The notes beneath the pieces were generated by a model that made no database searches, had not been told where the DNA came from, and saw only the letters and a program-made list of their open reading frames with translations. From contig JAVYIG010000648.1 in NCBI GenBank assembly GCA_035222895.1, forward strand, positions 310,001 to 374,000: DNA of 64,000 nt, given 5' to 3'. The translations under genes and the position numbers were made by a program. This document shows, in pieces, positions 39,201-51,200 of this stretch; position 1 is the first letter of the stretch, and every line of letters starts with the position of its first letter. The DNA comes from Strongylocentrotus droebachiensis (taxonomy: Eukaryota > Echinodermata > Echinoidea > Camarodonta > Strongylocentrotidae).

Positions 39201-42200
39201 ATTTTGTTTGACACTTCTGTCAAAACATGAGAAACATTAGGGTTTTTCTCCCATGCTTTTTTAAAGTAAGATATGCAGGGAACATTTAATTTGTTCTATT
39301 ATGGTATACACGATTTAAATCAAAAATCCCTTTTTGATTGAAAATCAGCAATACTCTCTATGGTGGAGGAGCCATTTGGTAGTTTTCAATGTCTGCTTTA
39401 TTTAAGTGGCTTGCAATCACCCTATTGAAAGTGTTTTCCACTTCTTTTCGTTATCATTTAAAATGTTTATCTACAAGTTTATTTGAAACTCACAATCATC
39501 ATTCAAGGACGTATTTGCCTCAATTTGCCAACAAAAACTTTATATCATTGAATGGGCAGGAAACCTTTACAAGGCATGAGTGTAGCTAGATGAAGGCAGA
39601 TTACAAAATTAACACACCGTGTACAAGAACAGCTCTTCTTTTTTGGTACAATTTAGGGGATTGACCAGCAATACCAAACAAAATATATCATCAATTTATT
39701 CAAAGGAAAACAAATTATATCCTAGATTATTTTGAATAGTAAATCATATGTGGTTAAGAATATGTGTAAAGTGTAAAGTTATTCATGTTTGAATATTTGT
39801 TATCCTTTTCAGCAAATCGATGATACCAATCGAGTACAAGTTTCCTGAGACCCCAACAAGATTGACCTACAATGCTATTGACTCTGAGGGAAATCTGGCA
39901 GTTTGTGACGTTATTGTTCATGTTACAGGTACAAATATATAAATAAATCCTACTTCCAATAATTTGATGTTTTTTCTTTGTTTTCTTTATAGTGCAGCAG
40001 TGAATGTTGTACATATAGTGTCCCATGGGTTTGGGCCTATGAATATCTCGGAGGAGAGGTCAGTTTCCTGCCTTTTTCCCTCTTTTTGGTCTCTCTTCAG
40101 TTGTGTCAATGTTCTCTTTAGGCCTGCCAATTTACTTTGATTTCGAGGTGGTGATGGAGAGAGGGTGTTCATTCAATGCTTCTAGCCCAAAAGCATACCT
40201 TTAGCAGCTTGACACCACCATATACCACTGTCTACACCCCAGGTGTTGCTTTTCTTTAATGTCTGCATTCATTTTGTTTATTTGTAGTTTTCCGATGTCC
40301 TCGACTTCAAGCTCCTTTTCATGGATCTGTTGTTAACTGCTCTGTTAGTCCTGTGTATGGGTCTCAGTGTTCCTTCTCATGTGATGAAGGATACGACCTT
40401 GTAGGATCAGAAACGAGAACGTGTGAATTGAGCGGTGATTATGGACCAGCGAGCTGGAGCGGTACCGAACCAGTATGTCGAGGTTTGTACAACAGGATTT
40501 CAAGTCATAGAATTATTATATGGGGGGGGGGGGGGGAGTGGGGGGGCATATTTTTGTGAATTTTTTGTATACTTAAATTAAGCCAAAACATAGTGTTTCC
40601 CCCCATTAATTGTCTTTCAATGGCTATTGATCTACTCCAGCGCAGCGTTTCACGAAACCGTTGTAATTACAAGTTGCACCAACATCCCATGAAAATGCAT
40701 GTATTATTATTAGCTTGTGTTTCAATGGGATGTTGTGAACCTTGTACTTAGGACAGTTTCGTACTTAGGACAGTTTCGTGAAGCGATGCCCTGGTGTGTG
40801 TGTGTGCGCGCGCAAGCGTGTATGTGTTTGTATGTACAGGGCTTATACAGTGTGAGTAAAAAGAAAGTTTTCACCTAGAAAATTGCTGTTTATTTTAGAA
40901 ATCATCTATGAACAATAAATTATTATACATCTTATGAAAAAATATTTTATCCCAAATCGTTTGGTACTATTTTTTGTGTGGTATGTGTTCACGATTGGAT
41001 GAACAGGAGGCATTGTTTGCGAGTGTGCAACAATCAAATTGCGCCAAAGTTGCCTATGTGATGTTTAAATAAAAAAATTGGGATTTGGGTATTAAATCGG
41101 TTTTTGCAGATCCAAATAACATCCCTTACAAAATGCGTGTGTGACTTGGCATCTACAAAAAGAATTTGCAATGCATTTCATTTGATACATTCAATTCATT
41201 TTCTCACTCTGCTAATCGCAACTTAATACATGCTGTAGGCATCACTTTGGCGCAAGTCGATTTTTTCATAACGTTTGGTGGCAGAGCAGTGAATGACCTT
41301 ATATTAAAGAAATAAAGATTTAAACAAAATACATATATAATACACTAACCATCAAGACTGTCCAACTATAACTTACATGAATATTGACTACATTTTCTAA
41401 ATATAGCAATGACCTGTCCAGCGCTGACAACACCTGGAAACGCTGTGAAATCCGGCTGCACAAATAACCCACCAAACACTGAAGTCTACGGCACTCAGTG
41501 TGTTTTCTACTGTCTGTACGGTTTTGAAGGGATTGGTGATAGCAGCTCAATCTGTCAGGCAGATGGAACTTGGACCAATAATAGTTTTAATTGCAGTGGT
41601 AAGAGAGGTTTCTAGATGAAGATATGTCATGTTCTAGAGGTCCAGTAACTTTCAATCATAAGGTTGGGACTTTGAATCAGAGATCGACAGTAATTTCATG
41701 TTTTAAGGCGTCAACTTACATTCGCAATTCTCCACCTAGATGTAAGTAGGTAACCTGAAAAGTCTGAGGGCTCTTACTTCTTATAGCTATATATAGGCCT
41801 ATATTACAAGAACAGATAATATTCCAGATATTTACTCAAAGTTTTCATACTGTACCAGAATTCTGTAACAAATTGATTTTCCAGGACTAAATCCCCTGCT
41901 TTGTAGAAAACTGAGATTTTAGGCTTATCATCCCCCTACCAAACCCCAAAACAGGAGAAATAAAGATTGTAACAGACACCTTTTTATCATTTTCAAGGAG
42001 GCTCCATATCGATAAATTTTGAAGCCTTGTACATTTCAAAACATAAGGGGTATTTGTTTATCTTTTTCTAGCCACATCATGTTCACTCCTAGTAGTTCCA
42101 GACGGGGGCTCAGTCACTCCAGAGGAATGTTCAATAGCTCCTGTCTTTGGACAGTCATGTGTTGTATCATGTGCTGAACAAGGATACCAGCTTGATCCTC

Positions 42201-45200
42201 CTAACTTCTCTGTGCTGTCATGTCAGGGAAATGGACAGTGGGCTCCAGGAGACCTCACAATCACAACTTGCAAAGGTGAGATATAATCATACTTTGTCAA
42301 AGAACCTCTCAGATCAAAAGGGTTAATTCTTCATTGGATAGGGACTTGATCTGTTTATTCACTGTCACCTATCTCTGCTCCAGTGATCTCGAGGCAGCAA
42401 GAAACTTATTTGAATAATAACTTGACTGAGAAAGTCCAATGGGGTGGATATGTACTAAATTTTAAGCTTTGTTGAAGCCTAAATTACATGCTATTATCAT
42501 GCTAACAAATGGAAAGTACAAAGAAAGAAGAAAAAAAAACACATGTTGTTAACATTATTCATCATCACGATTTAAATCAATAGGAGTAAGTCCAACGACA
42601 CATTCAAAGTTACCTGGCTGTTTTGATGTGTATATACTCATGTAAAATTTGCAATGCCTGTACCCAACACATCGGGCCATGACAAATCATTCCTGGGGGG
42701 CGTTTCATCAAACAATTAGTCTGTGGTTTTCACCGACTAATATCATGTTCACCGGCAATTTAGTCAGCGCTGACTAAATGTGACCAATCACAGGCCTGGA
42801 AAATAGTCGGTGACAAAAGAATTGTTGGTGAATATGATATTAGTCTGTGAAAACCACCGACTAAATGTTTCGTGAAACGCCCCCCTGTTCTCCAAAGACA
42901 CCAACAATCCTATACACAAAATATTGATGATTTGATGATGTTATTCATCATTTCATTCATTGAGCTAATTAAATTACATTTTTCTCACATGTAGGTTAAC
43001 TTTACCTGCTGACCTTTTCTCTATACAGACATACAACGCCCATCATTTTCTACATGTCCTCAATATCTGACTTTCAACCCTTCTCGTGGGGAAACGCTGG
43101 TAAACGTCTTCTGGAATGTATCTGCTATGGACAACAGTGGTGAAGAACCTACCGTTACATGTAACAAAGAACAAGGTCTGACAGGAGAAGGTGACTTTGA
43201 GGTTAGGTGCACAGCCACAGACGCTACAGGAAATAGCAAATCATGTACATTTGACGTTGCAGTACAGGGTAAGTGTATACACTGGTATATAACAGGAAAT
43301 GAAGCATAGAGTAAAATAATTTCAACTTATTCAGAATTAATTCTGATTTTGATTTTACCAGACAGATAATGTTGTCAAAAGCTAACCTGTGTGACGTTGG
43401 ATGAGATTCCTCTGGCGGATTTGGCAATGACACCAAATCCAATGGTTGGTCCATATTCTACAAATTTAGTTGATCACATTTAAAACAACCAACAAAAAAA
43501 CTCAGACCGACTTCCCTAGTTAATCCCAATTTTGAACAAGAGCTTTAATATACCCTGTATATAGCCAGGGCTATTTTGAAACTGCATAGTCTGGGGGGGG
43601 GGTTCTAAGCCCCCCCCCCCCCCCATGGATCTCTGTGAAAATGTGCACGCATGTCGAGTGAAGTGTATAGAATACTATGGTTATTTCAATTTTTTCGAAA
43701 AATTCACTCATTTGCATATTTATGGTAATTTATGCAAATAAGGTAATACAATTCACATTTTTACCCATAAATCATATATTCTTCATATTTAAACATTATT
43801 TTTCACTACATTTATTGTTTAAACCATTAGTTTTCACTACATTTATTGTTTAAACCATTTTGGATAATAATACCAAAAAGAAATTTGGAGAGCCAGGTTG
43901 TTCCTTATGTTATCTATTGTTTTGATAATTTCTTATGTATTTCCCTGTTTTTTTAACTTACCGGTATGTATTTTAATGTTTTTTAACTTATGTATTTTAA
44001 TGTTTTTGTTGGTATATTTCATTTCGAAGTATAATTCAACTATTTTGCCCCCCCCCCCCAAAAAAAAAAAAAAAAAACACCTAATCTATAAACAAAACCC
44101 AATAACCAATGTTTCATCTTTTTTTTTGAAAAATGAGATTTTCATATGTTCTGTTCACAAATCCCAAAAATGAGCGATTTTCGGGCTGACTTGCAAAGGC
44201 AAAAGGTCACGTGACTTTGTAACGGTAGGTCCAATTTTTGTTTCAAAAGATGCGTAAGACTTGAAAGAAAAAAGTCATAAAATTTCAGCGCAAGATCCCT
44301 TTGCGCTAAAAAATGATCGCACAAAATGTAGAGGAGGGGGGGGGGCCCATGATAGATAGGGTTAAGCCCAGCGCCAGCGCCAGTTTATAAACTCTAGAAG
44401 AATTACAGCCTTTCACACGTTTATGTTTACCATGGAGAAACACCTTTCTTTGCATTGCATGCAAAATAAGCCATTTCCTAATAAAAATATGTTTACGTGA
44501 CATCATGATACTCACCCAGTTTTTTTCCGATGCGAATGTTAATGATAAAGTTCACAGGTGCCGTCTGTATTTGCTGCCATCTTTTGCCGAGTTTGCCGGT
44601 GTATGTAATACAATATTGGGCGCTGAGTGCAACATAACCTGCAATTCTGGCTATCACCTGACTGGTTCTAGCACGGTCACATGTGAGTTTGATGAATCTA
44701 CAGCAAGCTCAAGCTGGAATGCACAAACAACACCGAGATGTGAAGGTAAAGACCTTATTAAAGACATTATTAACCCTAAAAAAGGCTGGGCTATTTGAGG
44801 TCTTAGTATGGCCGGGGGGGAGGGGACATTATGGCCCCCCCTTTAAGATCTCGGCCGTGAAACGGCCGATTTCCGCAAAAATTTGCATGCATGTCAAGTG
44901 AAGTGTATAGAATACTATGATAATTTCAGACATTTTTACACATAAATCATATATTATTCATATTTAAGCATTCTTTTTCACAACATATATTCATTGGACC
45001 ATTTGGAATAAGAAATACGACAGCAAATTTGGAAGAGCCAGCTTATTCCTAAAGTTATTTGTTGTTTTGATAAATTCTTATGTATTCTATTGTTTTTGTT
45101 GTTTTATGTCATTTCTAACTTCAATTCAACTATTTTGACTCCCAAAACAAACACCTAAATTATAAACAAGACTCAATAACCAATGTTTGATCTATATTTA

Positions 45201-48200
45201 GGAAAAATGACATTTCCCTATATTTTGTACACAAATCACGAAAATGAGCGATTTTCGGGCTGACATGCAAAGACCTAAGGTCACCTGACCTTGTAACTGT
45301 ACGTCTGATTTTTCAAAAATAATTCTTTTAAAAGATGCGCAAAACTCGAAAGAAAAAAGTCAGCGAGCGGCAGGGCGCCATCCATATATGCGTTCTCGAA
45401 CAATCAGAAAAATCGTTGAGGGGGGGGGGGGCATAATGGCCCCTACAGGCCTTATTAGGGTCAAACTACTCTTTATAATTTGGTGAACTTATTTCTCAGT
45501 TACCGTATCTATCTATTCCACTTGTAGTAGGGACATTCCTAGAATACATACGGCAATCCTCCCGCATGCCTTTCAGCTGTTCCAAGAATTCTTTTCCTAA
45601 AAACCTGATAGACAAGAATCCATGAGTAACAATCTATTTTGGATTGTGATTAGTGTGTTTTCTTCACATTATTATATTAAATACTTTCACTAGGAATAAC
45701 TAGAACTTTATTCATGAATAATGAGGCTCAAATGTATGTATATGGTATGAATGATAGGCAAATGTAACAGAATCGATTGTCATTGCTAAATCTAGAAAGA
45801 CAACTAAATTATCCTGTTTGCAAATGTATTTAATTGTACGGACGTTTCTTTCCTTTCTTCATGTTTCTGCCATCATAATGGGGCTTTCACATACACACTC
45901 CGGGGCCCGTACGGCGAGCAAAAACAGACATTTTGGGTTGCCGTAAAGTTCCTACGGGCGCCGGGACAGTTTTTTAAGCCGTACGGGCGCCGTGGTGCTG
46001 AGTTGGCTGCTCCCAATTCTCCCGGCTTTTGTTTTTACCTGACCGTTAGGCCGTAGAAAGCCCGTAAAGGGCCCGTAGGGCACCTTACTGGTCCCATGCG
46101 GGCTCCGGACGGGCTCCTCACAATTTTTGGGGTCAATTCTCATGAAAAATCTTTACGGGCGCCTTGCGGTACTGAAGGGTTTCGTACGTGTACCCTACGG
46201 CGCCCTCACGGCCCCTCAAGAGCCCTGGGTGATATGCACAACAACAGGCGTCTGCCGTCCGGGGGCCATTTAAAATGAATATTGCCCGTGCGGGTCCCTC
46301 ACGGTGGCATCTCGAAATGTACAACGCAGTTTTAAATACAGGAGGTGCGGATACCAGATGACACATACAGAGTGAGTCAGAAAAAATGTTCCACTTTTTA
46401 AAAGTTTTATTGTTTGAAGTATGAATATTTAATCATGATAGAGTTATCCTCCCAGTACATTTAGGTACCATTTTCATTTGAATCTCTGCATGCATGAATG
46501 AACATCAGACAATCTTTACAGGACTGCCAGATCTCATTTGGGCCAAGTTGCTAGGTGAGGAATAAAATTATATTTTGAACAAAGACAGCCAGTTTTTTTC
46601 AATTATCCAATTAGCCAGACAGACAAAAACACACAAACACACGCACACGCGCTTACACACACACACATACACGCACATGCACAGGCACGCGCACACAACT
46701 GAGCATTCCATTCCTGACAAGGCCCACCCAAACTGTTACTTTTTGTCGGGAATTCTTCTTATCTTACGAAAAGTTGAGTGGCCGCTGTCCTCTTGGTGCG
46801 TATTGGCGGATGTTGTGCTGATGATGGAGATTAAGATGATGACAATGATGATGATGATGACATGATGGTGGAAGTGTACAAAAGGGAAAGATTTTTAGGG
46901 TTATGCCACTTAAACATTCAGCGATCTTGATAAAAACCAATGCTCAATCAGAAAAGGGGTAATTATGAAACAATTGTCACCGTGTGTGTTGTGTGTGTTG
47001 TGTGTGCGTGTGTGTGTGTGTGTGTGTGTGCGCTTGTGCGCATGTCTGATTGTCTTTGTTCAATGCACTTTTCTATTCCTCACCCAGTAACTTGACGCAA
47101 GTGGATCAGGCAGTCTTGTAAAGATTGTATGATATTCAGTGATGCATGCAGAGATTCAATTGAAAATGGTACCTAAATGTACTGGGAGGATAACTCTATC
47201 AAGATATATCATGAAACCCATGATTAAATATTCATACTTCAAACAATACAACTTTTAAAAAGTGGGACATTTTTTCTGACTCACTCTGTAGTTCAGTGCA
47301 CCGCACGGCACCCGGTCGAGCCCGGGCAGGGCATCTTCCGGTAGCCATCGGTACACCTGCTCATCGGACGGAGCCAGTTAGGTTATCGGCCGGCACCCTG
47401 ACGGCACCCTTACGGGCGCCTTGCATTTCACTCGACCAATTTTCTCCGGGCACCTCCCGGGCGCCGCAGAATATTTGACCACACATGCTGTAGAAATGAA
47501 AATCGGATGTTTCCCGTACGGTCTCTAAATCCATGGCAAGCCGCCGGGTAGGGAAAAACGTACGGGGCCCGGTTTATATGTGACCTAGGCAATGTAGGCA
47601 TAACCATGATATGCATGGTTCCCGAGGCCCTATGGTAGTAAAGGGATTGTGTTCTAGGCCATAGATCCAGGTTTGATTATTGGTAATGTTCCTCTTCAGG
47701 AAAGGAAACCTTGATGTCTGCTACTCTCAATATTTACTAGTTCTAGCTTATATTATATGTTTATGTTGTTTATCTGTTTGGAGCCAGAAGGTAGTTAATT
47801 CATATAATGTAACACAGAGTTAACTACCTGATGGCTCTGAAAAGATGATATCCTTGGCTATTTTCTTTTTTTATCAGCCATAAAGTGCGATCCTCTAGAT
47901 TTCCCCGAGCATGTCAACATTAATCCATCTCTATGTGCTGGACCTGTTGATGTGAGTGTAGGAACCAGGTGTACACCTTACTGCCCTACTGGTAGAGATC
48001 TACAAGGTGATGCATTGCCTATTGTTTGTGGAAGTGATGGTCAATGGAACAGATTCATTAATGGCTCATCAGAAGATTTAGCATGTTTGGGTAAGTTGCA
48101 CAAACATTATATGCTATTTAAAAAGGTGGATACATGATGATAATTTCTCGCTAGCGCCAATACTAAAAAAAGCCCGGATTTAAGTTTCATGTCTAGAATT

Positions 48201-51200
48201 AAATGCATTCTGGGATAGCTTGGTGCCTTGGTTGCTTCCGGTCCATTTAACGCAGCTGTGTACGTGTGCGCCCGTCTGGTCTTGGCCGGGTCGGAGCGGT
48301 AGTCAACGACTATAGCTAGCTGCCTACATGCTACCTTTTACTCTGTTTTCAGCTCTATTTCATAGTATATCATAAGCAATTTTTTACTTTTACAAACTGC
48401 ATTGTCAGTTGGAATATGGTGCGATACTGTGAATTTGCCTTGTGCTGGTCAAACAATAATAAACAAAAAAACCTTCAGAGATATCCCTAGATAAGAGATG
48501 TGACTTGGCAAAAAATTCTGACGAACACATACAGCGGGTGACATTGAAAAAGTTGCTCGGAAGGCAAGACAAGTTTGAAATCACTACATGATCATGACTA
48601 TATGCTCGCAGCATTTTTGACAAAGAACAATTACAAAATGATGAATATATGCAGTGGTATTTCCTGGGTATTTCTTCTGGAACAATCATGGAATTGTAAA
48701 AAATCCAAGGAGCTCATGCAGTAGCAGTCAACAAGAGAACTTTGGGATATATACTTCACATGCATAATAAATGCTGCGTGCATGCACCATATACACTGGA
48801 AGTAGTTCGAAACTACGTCCAAAAGGCTAACATTGGACCTTTGGGGGGTATTGGGGGTATTATGTACACACTCACAAGCTAGATTGCTTTTGTTGCTATG
48901 GTACAGTGCGAATGAGCTAGACCGCTCCTGTTGTTGGGGTAGCAAAGGTCAGCGGGTCAAATGTTTCGCGCAAAATAGAGTGCTTCATCTTCTGCTTTAT
49001 TTTGTTATCGTTTTATCATTTTCGTTTTCCGTTTTTCATGTTATTTTTTCATCTTTCATCTTCTCTTCCATCTTTCCATTATCTATTCTTTAACATCGTC
49101 TCTTTCTGTCGTTCCTTATGTTATTGTTTTTTCTTCTTCTATCATCTCTTATGTTATTGTTTGTTGTTATCATTATATCATTTTTTCTTCTTTCTACCTT
49201 TCCTCATGTTATTCTTGTTTCTTACTTCTATCACCTTTTCATATGTAGTTCTTTTTTGTTTCTTTCTATCATTTTCTTTCTACCTTTCCTCATGTTAGTC
49301 TTGTTTCTTCCTTCTATAACCTTTTCATATGTAGTTCTTTTTTGTTTCTTTCTATCATTTTCTTCCTACCATTCCTTATGTTATTCCTTGTTTTTCCATT
49401 TTTCATATTCTCTTCTATCTTTCCATTATCTTTTGTTTCTTCTTTCTATCACCTTCTCTTATGTTATTCTTTTTATTAATCATTCTATCACATTATCTTT
49501 CGATCTAGCCTGGATCGGTCTAGGAATGAGTGAGAACAGGGTCCTAGTGGTCATTGGGACACCACTTTTTGAAGTGTTAAAGAAGACAAGCCCAATGGCC
49601 AATTTTGTATAGGTCTCTAGTTCCCTATCCCTTGCGCTTAAGTTCTGCAAGAGGTGTATTTTTCAATACCATGCAGCATTTATCCTTTTATTAATATTTG
49701 CTAATAGTTGACTCGAATCTACTGCTCACTATAGTTCATTGCTAAAATGATTTCTGCGAAAAAGGTTACAAACCTTTCGGTAGGATCTGATCCACATTAC
49801 TTGAATTGGCCACTGCATGCAGCTCTGCTGGGAGGGTCAAGTTATCTAAAACAAACAGAAATACAGATGTCTCCAGTTTGCCCTTTACTGAAACTGTATA
49901 TGACGTTTTAGTCCCTCAGTCATCTGTATTGAAAAGGTTGAGAGAACTGTTGATGCCTTTGCAGTTCTCGCTAGATTTCCATTTTGTAAACTTCATCTGT
50001 CGTGAGTGTTCTTAGATACTTCAATTCACTCTTGCTAGTTTACGGGTGGTTTCTTTGACTTCTGTTTTGATGCCAAATGTGTCAATTCTCATCAGGTTTT
50101 TCTATGTAGAGGTGTCGTGGACGAGTGCATATGTTACCGGACTGTGGATCGCAAGGTCCGCGGTTCAAGTCCCACCGCGGCACTTATGTCCTTTAGCAAG
50201 ACATTGATCTACATTTGCCACTCTCCAACCAGGTGTTAAATGGGTACATGGTAGGATGTGAAAGCTAATGTGCTTAGATTAGCAAGTGTACCTTGTAAAA
50301 ATGACGCCTGGCTGGAATGCTCCCCAGGGAGTGGAGAATGTGCATACATTGTTTGCGGGTAAGCCTAAATCCGATGACCGGGGTAATAATATATATATAT
50401 ACATCTTTAAAGCTGTATTTTTATTGTTATTGTTTGAATTTTTGATCTGAAAATGTTTGATTCTGTCTACTGGTAATCTTTTTTGCCTAGGTATGTATAT
50501 GCATGCTTACAATTCATTCCACTGAATTTACAGAAATCAAACTGTTTTTGATAATCTGCAGACATTACAGCACCAATCTTGACATCGTGTCCATCTCCCA
50601 TCACTGTCACTCGGACTGAAGCCTGGGGTGTTCAAGTGGGGTTCACTACACCTACTGCTACTGACTCTTTAGATGGTAGCAGTCTCACTGTCACAACGTC
50701 ACCATCTGATCTGACATCTCCATACAACCTGACTCAAGACACTACATTTATCTATACATTCTCTGATAATGCAGGCAATCAGGTCAACTGCACGTTTCCC
50801 ATTTATGTTCAAGGTAAATAATTATGTAGGTTAATGAATATATAGGCTTACATTTAGCTTTGAAAGACCTGTTCGTAGTTTGCTGTAGTACAAATGACCC
50901 CCAAATAGTCACAGATCTTTCACACATGGAGAGGTCCCACTTAGTGCATATTAGAATAATCACTGCCAAAGTAATGGAGGTGCTTTGTGAATACCTTTTG
51001 TTTACCCTCTTGAGCAGAATACTTCCACTTGTGTTTCAGAGAATGTGCCCTCTGAGAATACATTGCAAATGAATGACTTACATGTAACTTTATTGATCAT
51101 GCAATCCTGTATTCATCTGAATGGGTTTTTACAGTTTTGGTACAAATGACCTTTGATCTGACTATGCGCAGATTGTATCCTCGAACTGACTTATCTTGAG

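Noticed and set aside
49118..49612. 164-codon + frame resembling membrane segments
   Set aside because: Pyrimidine-rich tandem repeat gives Phe/Leu/Ser runs in every frame.
49806..50015. 69-codon + frame in intron 22
   Set aside because: No motif and no splice borders in the phase used by the host gene.
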